Part shown: positions 32,289 to 41,004 of the stretch, one piece after another | How the letters are laid out: each line of letters opens with the position of its first letter | How positions within the stretch are numbered: the first letter of the stretch is position 1 | Assembly (NCBI GenBank): GCA_910585465.1 | Contig: CAJUEW010000013.1 | Location: 1 to 64,000 of the forward strand | Direction: 5' to 3' | Source: an uncultured Lachnospiraceae bacterium | GTDB lineage: Bacteria; Bacillota; Clostridia; Lachnospirales; Lachnospiraceae | DNA length: 64,000 nt | The notes under the pieces: model-generated | What the model was told of the DNA's origin: nothing | The model's database searches: none | The model's input: the letters and a program-made list of their open reading frames with translations, nothing else | Made by a program: the position numbers and the translations under genes

Positions 32289-34542
32289 AGATAAAAGTAA
32301 AGGTATGATTATCGTACTTCTGTGTGCAATACTGGCCAGTACAGTGATATGCAATGCCTACCCGTATTTCAGGAACCGGGCGAGGCAGGATATAGAGGAG
32401 TATCAGAAAAATGAGGAAAAGGAAAAGAATTTATTTGATGTGGATGAGGCGTTTGAGCGTTATCTTCTTTCCTCTATTTATTATATGAACTATGAGACAA
32501 CACCGGGCATGGATGCATATACGTATCTGACCCAGGGTTATGATATGAATAAATTAAGCGGTGACGAACAGAAGAGCATCCGGGAGGCATCCAACCGTCT
32601 GATGAAAAACATGAGGAACCAATATACTACGATGCAGAGCATGAATAACTATTCAAGCTATGCGTCAAATGTGGAAAAGGATTATGGAACAGACGAGAAT
32701 CTGCATCAGGCAATGACCGGCAATGCAGAATTTGCCAGAGAATATTATCAGTCAGGGATTGTTATTTCTTATGACAGCAGAGGAGTTCCAAGTATCCGGT
32801 TATCCTGGAATATGGAGCTGGATGAAAGCGAGCTTCTCGGATACCTTCAGCAGGCTTCCATGAGCAGGCTGATGGAAGATAATGGTATGTACTATGAGGA
32901 GGTGACTGGGGCTTATACAGAAGAATATGCCTATGGGACGACAGAGGATACGGAAGAGACTTTTTATGAGAAGGCTTTAAATAATGACGAGCTTCTGAAA
33001 CAGATTCCGGTGCCGGCGATTCAGAATGCGTCCTTTGCTTTCGGAATTTATGGAGATGCCAAGGGGAATGATACATGGCGGGATTACTGGGTAGAGCGTA
33101 ATGCTTATATGATGAGCGGCTATGTGGTTGCCATAATCGGAATTATTATATTTATGGCTGCGGCAGCGCTGGTTCTCCAGAATATTCCGGAGCTGGAGCT
33201 TAGGAAAAAACGCCTGTTCTGTCTGCCCACAGAGCTAATAGCATGTGCAGGACTTTTTGGTATTGCACTGACCACAAACTTTTTACAGGAATATGGATTT
33301 TATACGATAGGAGGAGAGATTGTGGAGGACTGCCGGAGCATGGGCTTTGGCAATGCGGCGCCCCAGGCATCGGCTGTATTTATCTGGGTATTCTGGGTCT
33401 GCTTTGCCTTTTGCTGGTACTGGCTGACTGCATCGGTACTTCCGTATATTACACACCCAATCCGGGCTTTGAGGGAACATATGCTGTGTATTTCCGTCTG
33501 CAGGTGGGGGAAAAATCTCCTGCTTCGTATCTGGCACTGGGCGACGGATGTTGAGGTGGATGAAAAGCTGACCAGGAATATCTGGAAGGTGGTCGGGCTG
33601 AACGGTGTAATTGTGATACTTCTCTGCTGTACATGGTTTGCAGGAATCGTCGGAACAGTAGTCTATTCTATCCTTCTGTATATACTGGTTAAGAAGAAGT
33701 GCAGTCAGATTCAGGAGAATTATCAGAGTCTATTACATGTGACAAGAGACATTGGCCAGGGAGATCTGAATACACCTACAGATGAGGATATGGGATTGTT
33801 TAATCCTGTCCGGGATGAGCTTACGTCTATTCAGAATGGCTTTCGGAAGGCAGTGAATGAAGAGGTGCGCAGCCGCAATATGAAGACTGAGCTGATTACT
33901 AATGTATCCCACGATCTGAAGACACCGCTGACGGCGATTATTACCTATGTGGATCTTTTGAAAAAGGAGGGAATCACAGAGGAGGAAAGGAAGAATTATA
34001 TTGATACGCTGGATAAAAAATCTCAGAGGCTGAAGGTTTTAATCGAGGATCTTTTTGAGGTCAGTAAGGCGACAACAGACAACATCACCATGAATTTTGA
34101 CGAGGTGGATCTGGTCAGCCTGATAAAGCAGGTCCGTCTGGAAAATGAGGATAAGATTCAGGAGAGTATGCTGGATTTCCGCTGGAATCTGCCGGAAGAA
34201 AAGAGTATTCTGTTCCTGGACCCCCAGAGAACCTTCCGGATTATTGACAACCTGGTGCAGAATACCCTGAAATATTCCATGCCGCATTCCCGTGTATATA
34301 TTGAGCTGAAGGACATGGGAGAGGAAGTTTTTTTAAGCTTTAAAAATATGTCTGCAACAGAGATGAATTTTTCGCCGGAGGAGATTACCGAGCGTTTTGT
34401 ACGGGGAGATCTGTCCCGTAATACAGAAGGCAGCGGCCTTGGCCTTGCGATTGCTCAGAGCTTTACAGAGCTTCAGAACGGAACGTTCAAAGTAGAGACA
34501 GACGGAGATCTGTTTAAAGTGCTGATTCACTGGAAAAAATAG
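32263..34542 (+). CDS. Sensor histidine kinase with large extracytoplasmic and multi-span sensor
   Basis: A 759-residue kinase. One membrane segment near residues 14-32 is followed by about 250 residues of predicted extracellular sensor rich in Tyr, Met, Asn and Glu, then four or five more membrane segments between about residues 285 and 480. The kinase core is C-terminal: NVSHDLKTPLTAI with the phosphorylated His (about residue 550), LVQNTLKYS (N box) and GSGLGLAI (G box). TTG at 32263 is used because AAAGGTGG lies eight bases upstream. The sensor domain is not one I recognise. Partner of the overlapping regulator. Confidence 0.85.
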   Translation: MAIKWKSNKDKSKGMIIVLLCAILASTVICNAYPYFRNRARQDIEEYQKNEEKEKNLFDVDEAFERYLLSSIYYMNYETTPGMDAYTYLTQGYDMNKLSGDEQKSIREASNRLMKNMRNQYTTMQSMNNYSSYASNVEKDYGTDENLHQAMTGNAEFAREYYQSGIVISYDSRGVPSIRLSWNMELDESELLGYLQQASMSRLMEDNGMYYEEVTGAYTEEYAYGTTEDTEETFYEKALNNDELLKQIPVPAIQNASFAFGIYGDAKGNDTWRDYWVERNAYMMSGYVVAIIGIIIFMAAAALVLQNIPELELRKKRLFCLPTELIACAGLFGIALTTNFLQEYGFYTIGGEIVEDCRSMGFGNAAPQASAVFIWVFWVCFAFCWYWLTASVLPYITHPIRALREHMLCISVCRWGKNLLLRIWHWATDVEVDEKLTRNIWKVVGLNGVIVILLCCTWFAGIVGTVVYSILLYILVKKKCSQIQENYQSLLHVTRDIGQGDLNTPTDEDMGLFNPVRDELTSIQNGFRKAVNEEVRSRNMKTELITNVSHDLKTPLTAIITYVDLLKKEGITEEERKNYIDTLDKKSQRLKVLIEDLFEVSKATTDNITMNFDEVDLVSLIKQVRLENEDKIQESMLDFRWNLPEEKSILFLDPQRTFRIIDNLVQNTLKYSMPHSRVYIELKDMGEEVFLSFKNMSATEMNFSPEEITERFVRGDLSRNTEGSGLGLAIAQSFTELQNGTFKVETDGDLFKVLIHWKK

Positions 34543-34555
34543 AAGACACAGACAT

Positions 34556-34602
34556 AAAAGCGCTGCAGAACACGAAAATATGTGTGTTGCGGCGCTTTTT
34601 AT
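34556..34602 (+). terminator. Terminator after the two-component operon
   Basis: AAAAGCGC pairs with GCGCTTTT and, further in, AACAC pairs with GTGTT; a T tract follows. Confidence 0.8.
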
Positions 34603-34672
34603 TTACCTTTCTATCTGACTGTGCTAAACTATAACCGGCGCGAGGCCAAAAAACACACAGGAGGGAACTATC

Positions 34673-36040
34673 ATGTTGGAAAAAGTGTTTAAACTGAGTG
34701 AAAATAACACGACTGTAAAAACAGAGATTCTTGCAGGTGTGACTACGTTTATGACGATGGCATACATTCTTGCGGTGAATCCGAGTATCTTAAGTGCTGC
34801 GGGCATGGATCAGGGAGCTGTGTTCACGGCGACCGTACTGGCATCCTTTTTGGGAACGGTCTGTATGGCTTTGTTTGCGAATTATCCGTTTGCACTGGCT
34901 CCGGGTATGGGACTGAACGCTTATTTTGCCTATACCGTTGTACTGGGCTATGGTTATCCGTGGCAGGCGGCCCTGGCAGCCGTATTTGTGGAGGGTGTGG
35001 TTTTCATCCTTCTTTCGCTTTTCAATGTCCGCGAAGCTATCTTTAATTCTATACCGATGAATCTTAAAAAGGCAGTGTCGGTGGGGATCGGCTTCTTTAT
35101 TGCCTTTATAGGTCTTCAGAATGCGAAGATTGTAGTTGGCGGGGCGACGCTGGTGGAGCTGTTTTCCCTAAATGCAGTGGAGGGTGCGTCCATGAATGAT
35201 GTGGGAATTACGGTGATCCTTGCGATTGTGGGGGTATTTATTACTTCGATACTGGTTATTAAAAGGATCAAAGGAAATATTCTGTGGGGCATTCTGATTA
35301 CCTGGATTCTTGGGATTCTCTGCCAGCTTGCCGGAATCTATGTGCCGAATCCGGGACTTGGATATTACGGGCTGCTTCCGGATTTTTCGGCAGGGCTCTC
35401 AATTCCGAGTCTGACACCGATTTTCTGTAAGCTGGATTTTACAGCCATTCCCCTTGCGGAGTTTGTGGTTATTATTTTTGCATTTCTTTTTGTGGACATG
35501 TTTGATACACTGGGAACCTTGATCGGCGTGGCCTCCAAGGCAGATATGCTGGATGAGGACGGAAGACTTCCCAATATTAAGGGCGCTCTGCTGGCAGATG
35601 CGGTTGCCACCACCGCAGGAGCAGTACTGGGCACTTCCACCACGACTACCTTTGTGGAAAGCGCGTCCGGTGTGTCCGAAGGCGGGAGAACCGGTCTGAC
35701 GGCTATAACAACGGCGGTTCTGTTCGGCCTTTCTCTGCTGCTGTCTCCGGTTTTCCTTGCAATCCCGTCCTTTGCCACGGCTCCGGCACTGATCGTGGTA
35801 GGCTTTTATATGGTCAATCAGGTGGGAGGCATTGATTTTTCTGATTACGCAGAAGGGATTCCCGCATTTATCTGTATCTCCGCAATGCCGTTTTTTTACA
35901 GCATTTCCGAAGGTATTTCCATGGGAGTCATTTCCTATGTGATACTGAATCTGGTATCCGGAAAGACAAAAGAGAAAAAAACCAGCGTGGTCATGTATGT
36001 TCTTGCGGTGCTGTTTCTGCTGAAATATTTCCTGATTTAA
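34673..36040 (+). CDS. NCS2-family purine permease (guanine/hypoxanthine type, PbuG/AzgA-like)
   Basis: A 455-residue membrane protein with 12-14 segments. TEILAGVTTFMTMAYILAVNP opens the protein, as in the AzgA/PbuG branch; FALAPGMGLNAYFAY, FVDMFDTLGTLIGVA and GTSTTTTFVESASGV are the conserved substrate and gating regions. It imports hypoxanthine, guanine or adenine with protons. No purine riboswitch is visible in the short leader. AGGAGGGA lies before the ATG. Confidence 0.92.
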   Translation: MLEKVFKLSENNTTVKTEILAGVTTFMTMAYILAVNPSILSAAGMDQGAVFTATVLASFLGTVCMALFANYPFALAPGMGLNAYFAYTVVLGYGYPWQAALAAVFVEGVVFILLSLFNVREAIFNSIPMNLKKAVSVGIGFFIAFIGLQNAKIVVGGATLVELFSLNAVEGASMNDVGITVILAIVGVFITSILVIKRIKGNILWGILITWILGILCQLAGIYVPNPGLGYYGLLPDFSAGLSIPSLTPIFCKLDFTAIPLAEFVVIIFAFLFVDMFDTLGTLIGVASKADMLDEDGRLPNIKGALLADAVATTAGAVLGTSTTTTFVESASGVSEGGRTGLTAITTAVLFGLSLLLSPVFLAIPSFATAPALIVVGFYMVNQVGGIDFSDYAEGIPAFICISAMPFFYSISEGISMGVISYVILNLVSGKTKEKKTSVVMYVLAVLFLLKYFLI

Positions 36041-36066
36041 CCAGTATACAGGAAGCGTTCAATATG

Positions 36067-36111
36067 CATCCGCGGATGTACCGATGCCGGACACATCCGC
36101 GGGTGTTTTTT
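36067..36111 (+). terminator. Terminator after the purine permease
   Basis: A 13-bp stem, CATCCGCGGATGT with ACATCCGCGGGTG and one wobble, followed by six T. Confidence 0.85.
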
Positions 36112-36168
36112 GATGAGGCTGGTTTTAGGGCTTCAGAGGAGGTTTAATAAAAAAAGTGAAAATTCTGC

Positions 36169-36197
36169 TTGACATCCGCGGGCAAATGAGATAGGAT
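36169..36197 (+). promoter_or_regulatory. recA promoter
   Basis: TTGACA (36169-36174) and TAGGAT (36192-36197) with a 17-base spacer. Predicted transcript start near 36204. Confidence 0.8.
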
Positions 36198-36210
36198 AAG
36201 TATAGGAAAT

Positions 36211-36224
36211 CGAACAAAAGTTCG
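36211..36224. promoter_or_regulatory. LexA (SOS) operator of recA
   Basis: CGAACAAAAGTTCG is a perfect match to the Firmicutes LexA/DinR pattern CGAAC-N4-GTTCG. It lies just downstream of the -10 element, where bound repressor would block initiation, so recA is under SOS control. Confidence 0.92.
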
Positions 36225-36260
36225 TATTGTGAAATTCTAAGAATAAAAAGGAGATATTTT

Positions 36261-37337
36261 ATGGGCAAGGATGATAAAGCAGCGGCGGCAAAGAATGACA
36301 AACTGACGGCATTGGATGCCGCTTTGTCTCAGATTGAGAAGCAGTTCGGGAAGGGCTCTGTTATGAAGCTGGGAGACACCGGACATATGCAGGTGGAGAC
36401 GGTTCCGACGGGGTCTCTCAGCCTGGATATTGCACTGGGCGCAGGCGGTGTGCCGAAGGGACGTATTGTTGAGATTTACGGGCCGGAATCCAGCGGTAAG
36501 ACAACAGTTGCCTTACATATGGTGGCAGAGGTGCAGAAGCGGGGCGGCATTGCGGGATTTATTGATGCGGAGCATGCTCTGGATCCGGTTTACGCAAAAA
36601 ATATCGGTGTGGATATTGACAATCTTTATATTTCTCAGCCGGATAATGGCGAGCAGGCCCTGGAGATTACGGAGACGATGGTGCGTTCCGGGGCGGTGGA
36701 CATTGTAATTGTGGATTCTGTGGCAGCCCTTGTTCCAAAGGCAGAGATTGACGGCGATATGGGGGACTCTCATGTAGGCCTTCAGGCAAGACTTATGTCC
36801 CAGGCGCTACGAAAGCTGACCTCCATTGTCAGTAAGACCAACTGTATTGTCATCTTTATTAATCAGCTCCGCGAAAAGATTGGCGTGATGTTCGGAAATC
36901 CGGAGACTACGACAGGAGGACGCGCATTAAAATTTTATTCCTCTGTTCGTCTGGATGTGCGCCGGACTGAGGCTTTGAAGCAGGGGGGAGAGGTGATCGG
37001 CAATCATACCCGGGTAAAGGTTGTAAAAAATAAGATTGCTCCGCCGTTCAAAGAAGCGGAATTTGACATTATGTTCGGGCAGGGCATTTCCACGGTAGGA
37101 GATATTCTGGACCTGGCGGCCAACTGCGGCGTGATTGTCAAGAGCGGCGCATGGTACGCGTACAATGATGCCAAAATCGGGCAGGGCCGGGAAAACGCAA
37201 AGCAGTATCTCCGCGATAATCGTCAGATTTGTGAAGAAGTAGAGATGAAGGTCAGGGAACACTATGGATTACCAGTATCAGAAGAAGCCCTTAAAGCAGC
37301 CGCCTCAGGATCCGGAGCTGCGGAGGGCGAAGCTTAA
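36261..37337 (+). CDS. recA: Recombinase A
   Basis: A 358-residue RecA. Walker A is GPESSGKTT (about residues 74-82), Walker B is in VDIVIVDSVAAL, loop L1 has MGDSHVGLQARLMSQALRK-type sequence and loop L2 has FGNPETTTGG. It forms filaments on single-stranded DNA, drives strand exchange and triggers LexA cleavage. The C-terminal tail is short. The recX gene begins inside its last 74 bases. Confidence 0.98.
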   Translation: MGKDDKAAAAKNDKLTALDAALSQIEKQFGKGSVMKLGDTGHMQVETVPTGSLSLDIALGAGGVPKGRIVEIYGPESSGKTTVALHMVAEVQKRGGIAGFIDAEHALDPVYAKNIGVDIDNLYISQPDNGEQALEITETMVRSGAVDIVIVDSVAALVPKAEIDGDMGDSHVGLQARLMSQALRKLTSIVSKTNCIVIFINQLREKIGVMFGNPETTTGGRALKFYSSVRLDVRRTEALKQGGEVIGNHTRVKVVKNKIAPPFKEAEFDIMFGQGISTVGDILDLAANCGVIVKSGAWYAYNDAKIGQGRENAKQYLRDNRQICEEVEMKVREHYGLPVSEEALKAAASGSGAAEGEA

Positions 37338-37782
37338 GGCGCTCCGTCTGCTGGAGCGGATGGATCGGACAGAGACACAGCTCAGGGAGAAGCTCCTTGG
37401 GGCGGAATTTGATCCGGTAATTGCGGAACAGGCAATAGACTATGTGAAAAGCTTCGGCTATCTGAATGATGAACGATATGTGCGCAACTATATAGAGTAC
37501 CGGAGCAGTCAGAAAAGCCGCCGCCAGATTGAGCAGGAGCTTTTGTTCCGGAAAGGGGTTTCCAGAGAGCTGCTCCGGAAGGTGTATGAAGAGCTGGGGG
37601 ATTCCGACGAGAAGGCTCTGATTCGCAGGCAGCTTGAGAAAAAGCGCTATCATCCGGAGGAATGTGATGAAAGGCAGAAGCAGAAGCTGATGGCCTCCCT
37701 GCTTCGGAAGGGTTTTCGTATGGGAGATATCCTGTCCGTAATGAAAGAGACGCCGGAAGCCGGCCTGGAGCCGTATGACTGA
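37264..37782 (+). CDS. recX: RecX regulatory protein
   Basis: A 172-residue three-helix-repeat protein with ALRLLERMDRTETQLREKL and FGYLNDERYVRNYI, the RecX signatures. RecX limits RecA filament growth. The ATG at 37264 overlaps recA by 74 bases in another frame; AAGGTCAGG supplies the ribosome binding site within recA. Such a deep overlap is unusual but keeps the two proteins in fixed ratio. Confidence 0.92.
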   Translation: MDYQYQKKPLKQPPQDPELRRAKLKALRLLERMDRTETQLREKLLGAEFDPVIAEQAIDYVKSFGYLNDERYVRNYIEYRSSQKSRRQIEQELLFRKGVSRELLRKVYEELGDSDEKALIRRQLEKKRYHPEECDERQKQKLMASLLRKGFRMGDILSVMKETPEAGLEPYD

Positions 37783-37819
37783 ACAATAGACAGAATGCAC
37801 AAAAGAAGCTTTGCAGCAC

Positions 37820-37848
37820 TTGACATAATTGCCAAAACAGTTTAAAAT
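37820..37848 (+). promoter_or_regulatory. rny promoter
   Basis: TTGACA (37820-37825) and TAAAAT (37843-37848) are 17 bases apart. Confidence 0.85.
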
Positions 37849-37899
37849 CTACTTATTGTGTTTGTACAATGAAAACTTAATAAGGAGGTGCTCCTGTAT

Positions 37900-39447
37900 A
37901 TGGTTACGACTATTGTAGCTGTTTTGGTTGCCATTGTTCTGGCAGCGGCAGTTACCTGGCCTTGTGCGATTAACTACCGGAAAAGGGTAGTGGAAGAGAA
38001 GCTGGGTAATGCAGATGACAGAGCAAGAGAAATCATAGACGAGGCTTTGAAGACAGCAGAGACGAAAAAGCGTGAAGCAATGCTGGAAGTAAAAGAAGAG
38101 TCCATGAGAACCAGAAACGAGCTTGAAAAAGAAACCAAAGAGCGCAGAGCGGAACTCCAGCGTTATGAGCGTCGCGTTTTGTCCAAGGAAGAGTCCTTAG
38201 ACAAGAAAACAGAAGCTATCGAACGCCGTGAGGCAGGATTTGCAGTTCGGGAAGAACAGCTTGCAAAGAAGCATGCTGAAGTGGAAGAGCTGTCCGCAAA
38301 GCGGTTACAGGAATTGGAGAGAATCTCTGGCCTTACCTCCGAACAAGCAAAAGAATATCTTTTAAAAACAGTTGAAGACGATGTAAAGCATGAAACTGCC
38401 AAGTTGGTAAAAGAACTTGAGAGCAGAGCAAAGGAAGAAGCAAATAAGAGAGCAAAGGACTATATTGTCACTGCTATCCAGAAATGTGCAGCCGACCATG
38501 TGGCTGAGACTACAATTTCTGTTGTTCAGCTTCCGAACGACGAGATGAAAGGACGCATTATTGGACGTGAAGGGCGTAATATCAGGACCCTTGAGACTAT
38601 GACCGGTGTGGATTTGATTATTGACGATACGCCGGAAGCAGTTATTCTGTCCGGCTTTGATCCGATCCGCAGAGAGGTTGCCCGTATTGCATTGGAAAAG
38701 CTCATTGTTGATGGACGTATTCATCCGGCAAGAATTGAGGAAATGGTTGAAAAAGCCCAGAAGGAAGTGGATACCATGATCCGCGAGGAAGGAGAATCCG
38801 CAGCGCTGGAGGTTGGAGTTCACGGCATTCATCCGGAACTGGTACGTCTGCTCGGACGTATGAAATTCCGCAGCAGCTATGGCCAGAATGCGTTGAAGCA
38901 TTCCATTGAGGTTGCCCATTTGTCCGGATTACTGGCAGGGGAGATTGGCGCAGATGTCCGTATGGCTAAAAGAGCCGGACTGTTACATGACATTGGTAAA
39001 TCCATAGATCATGAGATGGAAGGATCTCATATTCAGATAGGTGTGGATTTATGTAAGAAGTATAAGGAATCAGCTACAGTGATTAACGCAGTTGAATCAC
39101 ATCATGGTGATGTAGAGCCTACTTCATTGATTGCCTGCATTGTACAGGCCGCAGACACGATTTCTGCGGCAAGGCCGGGCGCAAGAAGAGAGACACTGGA
39201 AACTTATACCAACAGATTAAAACAACTGGAAGATATTGCAAACTCCTTTAAGGGGGTAGAGAAATCTTTTGCTATTCAGGCAGGCAGAGAGGTTCGGGTT
39301 ATGGTAGTTCCTGACCAGGTGGATGACGCAGCCATGGTATTGATGGCGCGAGATATTTCTAAACAGATAGAGGCTGAATTGGAGTATCCTGGACAGATTA
39401 AGGTAAATGTTATTCGTGAAAGCAGGGTAACAGACTACGCAAAATAA
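37900..39447 (+). CDS. rny: Ribonuclease Y
   Basis: A 515-residue membrane-anchored endoribonuclease that starts bulk mRNA decay. Layout: one membrane segment (residues 1-25), a long charged coiled coil to about residue 200, a KH RNA-binding domain (GRIIGREGRNIRTLE) and an HD domain (LLHDIGKSIDHE, with later ESHHGD). ATG at 37900 is used; the upstream GTG at 37888 overlaps the AAGGAGG itself and cannot be the start. Confidence 0.96.
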   Translation: MVTTIVAVLVAIVLAAAVTWPCAINYRKRVVEEKLGNADDRAREIIDEALKTAETKKREAMLEVKEESMRTRNELEKETKERRAELQRYERRVLSKEESLDKKTEAIERREAGFAVREEQLAKKHAEVEELSAKRLQELERISGLTSEQAKEYLLKTVEDDVKHETAKLVKELESRAKEEANKRAKDYIVTAIQKCAADHVAETTISVVQLPNDEMKGRIIGREGRNIRTLETMTGVDLIIDDTPEAVILSGFDPIRREVARIALEKLIVDGRIHPARIEEMVEKAQKEVDTMIREEGESAALEVGVHGIHPELVRLLGRMKFRSSYGQNALKHSIEVAHLSGLLAGEIGADVRMAKRAGLLHDIGKSIDHEMEGSHIQIGVDLCKKYKESATVINAVESHHGDVEPTSLIACIVQAADTISAARPGARRETLETYTNRLKQLEDIANSFKGVEKSFAIQAGREVRVMVVPDQVDDAAMVLMARDISKQIEAELEYPGQIKVNVIRESRVTDYAK

Positions 39448-39467
39448 AACTTGAAAAGATAGCAAAG

Positions 39468-39498
39468 AGGATGTCGTGATTACGGCGTCCTTTCTTTG
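39468..39498 (+). terminator. Terminator after rny
   Basis: A 10-bp stem with two wobble pairs (39468-39477 with 39482-39491), a four-base loop and a T-rich tail. Confidence 0.75.
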
Positions 39499-39543
39499 TG
39501 TTGAAGAAACCTTTATTTTCAGGAAAAGAAGGAGGTACATAAG

Positions 39544-40338
39544 ATGGCGAAGATTGGATTTATCGGGATGGGCAATATGGGAACGGCAATCCTTATGGGG
39601 GCTTTGAAGAAATTTTCAAGAGAAGAGCTGATTTTCAGCGCAAAGACTCCGGAGACGAAGCGGAAAATCTATGACCGGACCGGTGTGGAATATACAGATT
39701 CCAACGCAGAATGCGCAAATCGGTGCAAATATCTGATACTGGCAGTGAAGCCTCAGTTCTATGAGGAGGTGATTAAGGGAATACGCTATATGCTGACTCC
39801 GGAGCATGTTATCATTTCTCTGGCGCCGGGCATAACTATAGAGCAGTTAAAACGAAATCTGGGAAGTGATAAAAGGATTGTGCGGGTCATGCCCAATACT
39901 CCGGCTATGATTGGAGAGGGGATGAGCGGAATAAGCTGCAGCAAAGAGGAGCTTTCTGAGATAGAAATTCAGACACTGGAAAAGATATTCCAGGCCTGCG
40001 GAAAGGCAGAATTTATTGATGAAAAACTGATGGATGCGGCAGTATGCGCCAGCGGAAGCTCGCCTGCCTTTGTCTATATGTTTATTGAAGCGCTGGCGGA
40101 CAGTGCGGTAAGATACGGAATGCCCAGAAAGCAGGCATATGTGTTTGCGGCCCAGGCAGTCCGGGGCGCAGCCTCCATGGTTCTGGAAACCGGGGAGCAT
40201 CCCGGAGCGCTGAAGGACTGTGTCTGCAGTCCTGCGGGAACAACCATTGCAGGCGTGGCAGCCCTGGAAGAGTATGGGATGCGCAATGCGGTTCTGAAGG
40301 CCTCGGAAGCAGTCTATCAAAAATGTACAAAAATGTGA
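39544..40338 (+). CDS. proC: Pyrroline-5-carboxylate reductase
   Basis: A 264-residue enzyme making proline from pyrroline-5-carboxylate with NAD(P)H. GFIGMGNMGTAI (residues 5-16) is the nucleotide motif, VRVMPNTPAMIGEGM the substrate region, and the C terminus carries the ProC signature DCVCSPAGTTIAGVAAL. AAGGAGG precedes the ATG. Confidence 0.96.
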   Translation: MAKIGFIGMGNMGTAILMGALKKFSREELIFSAKTPETKRKIYDRTGVEYTDSNAECANRCKYLILAVKPQFYEEVIKGIRYMLTPEHVIISLAPGITIEQLKRNLGSDKRIVRVMPNTPAMIGEGMSGISCSKEELSEIEIQTLEKIFQACGKAEFIDEKLMDAAVCASGSSPAFVYMFIEALADSAVRYGMPRKQAYVFAAQAVRGAASMVLETGEHPGALKDCVCSPAGTTIAGVAALEEYGMRNAVLKASEAVYQKCTKM

Positions 40339-40345
40339 TAAACAG

Positions 40346-40381
40346 GCCTTTCTGCTCATAAAATGAGTGGGGAGGCTTTTT
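40346..40381 (+). terminator. Terminator whose 3-prime arm contains the spoIIM ribosome binding site
   Basis: 40346-40359 pairs along 14 bp (with wobbles) with 40363-40376 around an AAA loop, and TTTTT (40377-40381) runs straight into the ATG at 40382. The 3-prime arm includes GGGGAGG, the Shine-Dalgarno of the next gene. The same hairpin can therefore end the proC transcript and, in any read-through RNA, hide the ribosome binding site. Confidence 0.75.
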
Positions 40382-40939
40382 ATGCGGGAAACATTAATTT
40401 ATAAAAACGCAGTCCGTGCAGGAACCTATCTGATTCTGTTTTTCGGCGGGATTCTTGCAGGTGTGGCGTTTGTCCAGACACAGAAAAGTTCTTCATTTGC
40501 AGGAATATTCAGCGAGTATTTTTTAAATCAGTATGCGTCTTTGCAGATTGATTTTAAGAAGCTTTTTCGTTATGTGGGAAGCTGCCGTCTGGGGCAGTAC
40601 GCGCTTCTGGTGTGCAGCGGAACCCTGACAAGCGCTCCTTTCCTGTGCGGGGGGCTGGTATTTGTTCTGGGTATGACATGGGGAACGGTTATCAGCATAT
40701 CCACGCTCAGACTGGGTATGAAAGGTATGCTGATCTGCGTGGCGGGAATGATTCCACAGATTTTTTTCTATATTCCGGCATTTGGATGGATTCTCCTGTG
40801 GGTTCTGAAGAAAGGCTGCAACAGAAAAAAATATCTTTTTCTGGCGGCCGCAGGATTATTTTTCCTGTTTTTCGGAATTGTGGCGGAGGTATATTTGAAT
40901 CCAAGATTTTTGCAGCAGATTCTGCGCAAAATGTCATAA
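40382..40939 (+). CDS. spoIIM: SpoIIM-like membrane protein
   Basis: A 185-residue protein with five or six membrane segments and the SpoIIM pattern (an N-terminal segment ending FGGILAGVAFVQ, and LGMTWGTVISISTLRLGMKGM in the middle). SpoIIM is part of the machinery that remodels peptidoglycan during engulfment in sporulation. The next gene is a Xer recombinase, a neighbourhood also seen in Bacillus. Its ribosome binding site lies in a terminator stem. Confidence 0.85.
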   Translation: MRETLIYKNAVRAGTYLILFFGGILAGVAFVQTQKSSSFAGIFSEYFLNQYASLQIDFKKLFRYVGSCRLGQYALLVCSGTLTSAPFLCGGLVFVLGMTWGTVISISTLRLGMKGMLICVAGMIPQIFFYIPAFGWILLWVLKKGCNRKKYLFLAAAGLFFLFFGIVAEVYLNPRFLQQILRKMS

Positions 40940-40945
40940 AAAATA

Positions 40946-40974
40946 TTGAAATTTCATTGGTTCTTCGATATACT
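40946..40974 (+). promoter_or_regulatory. Promoter of the xer gene
   Basis: TTGAAA (40946-40951) and TATACT (40969-40974) with a 17-base spacer. Confidence 0.75.
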
Positions 40975-41004
40975 GAAAGCACGTCTTTTGGTTGAGGGTA
41001 GATT

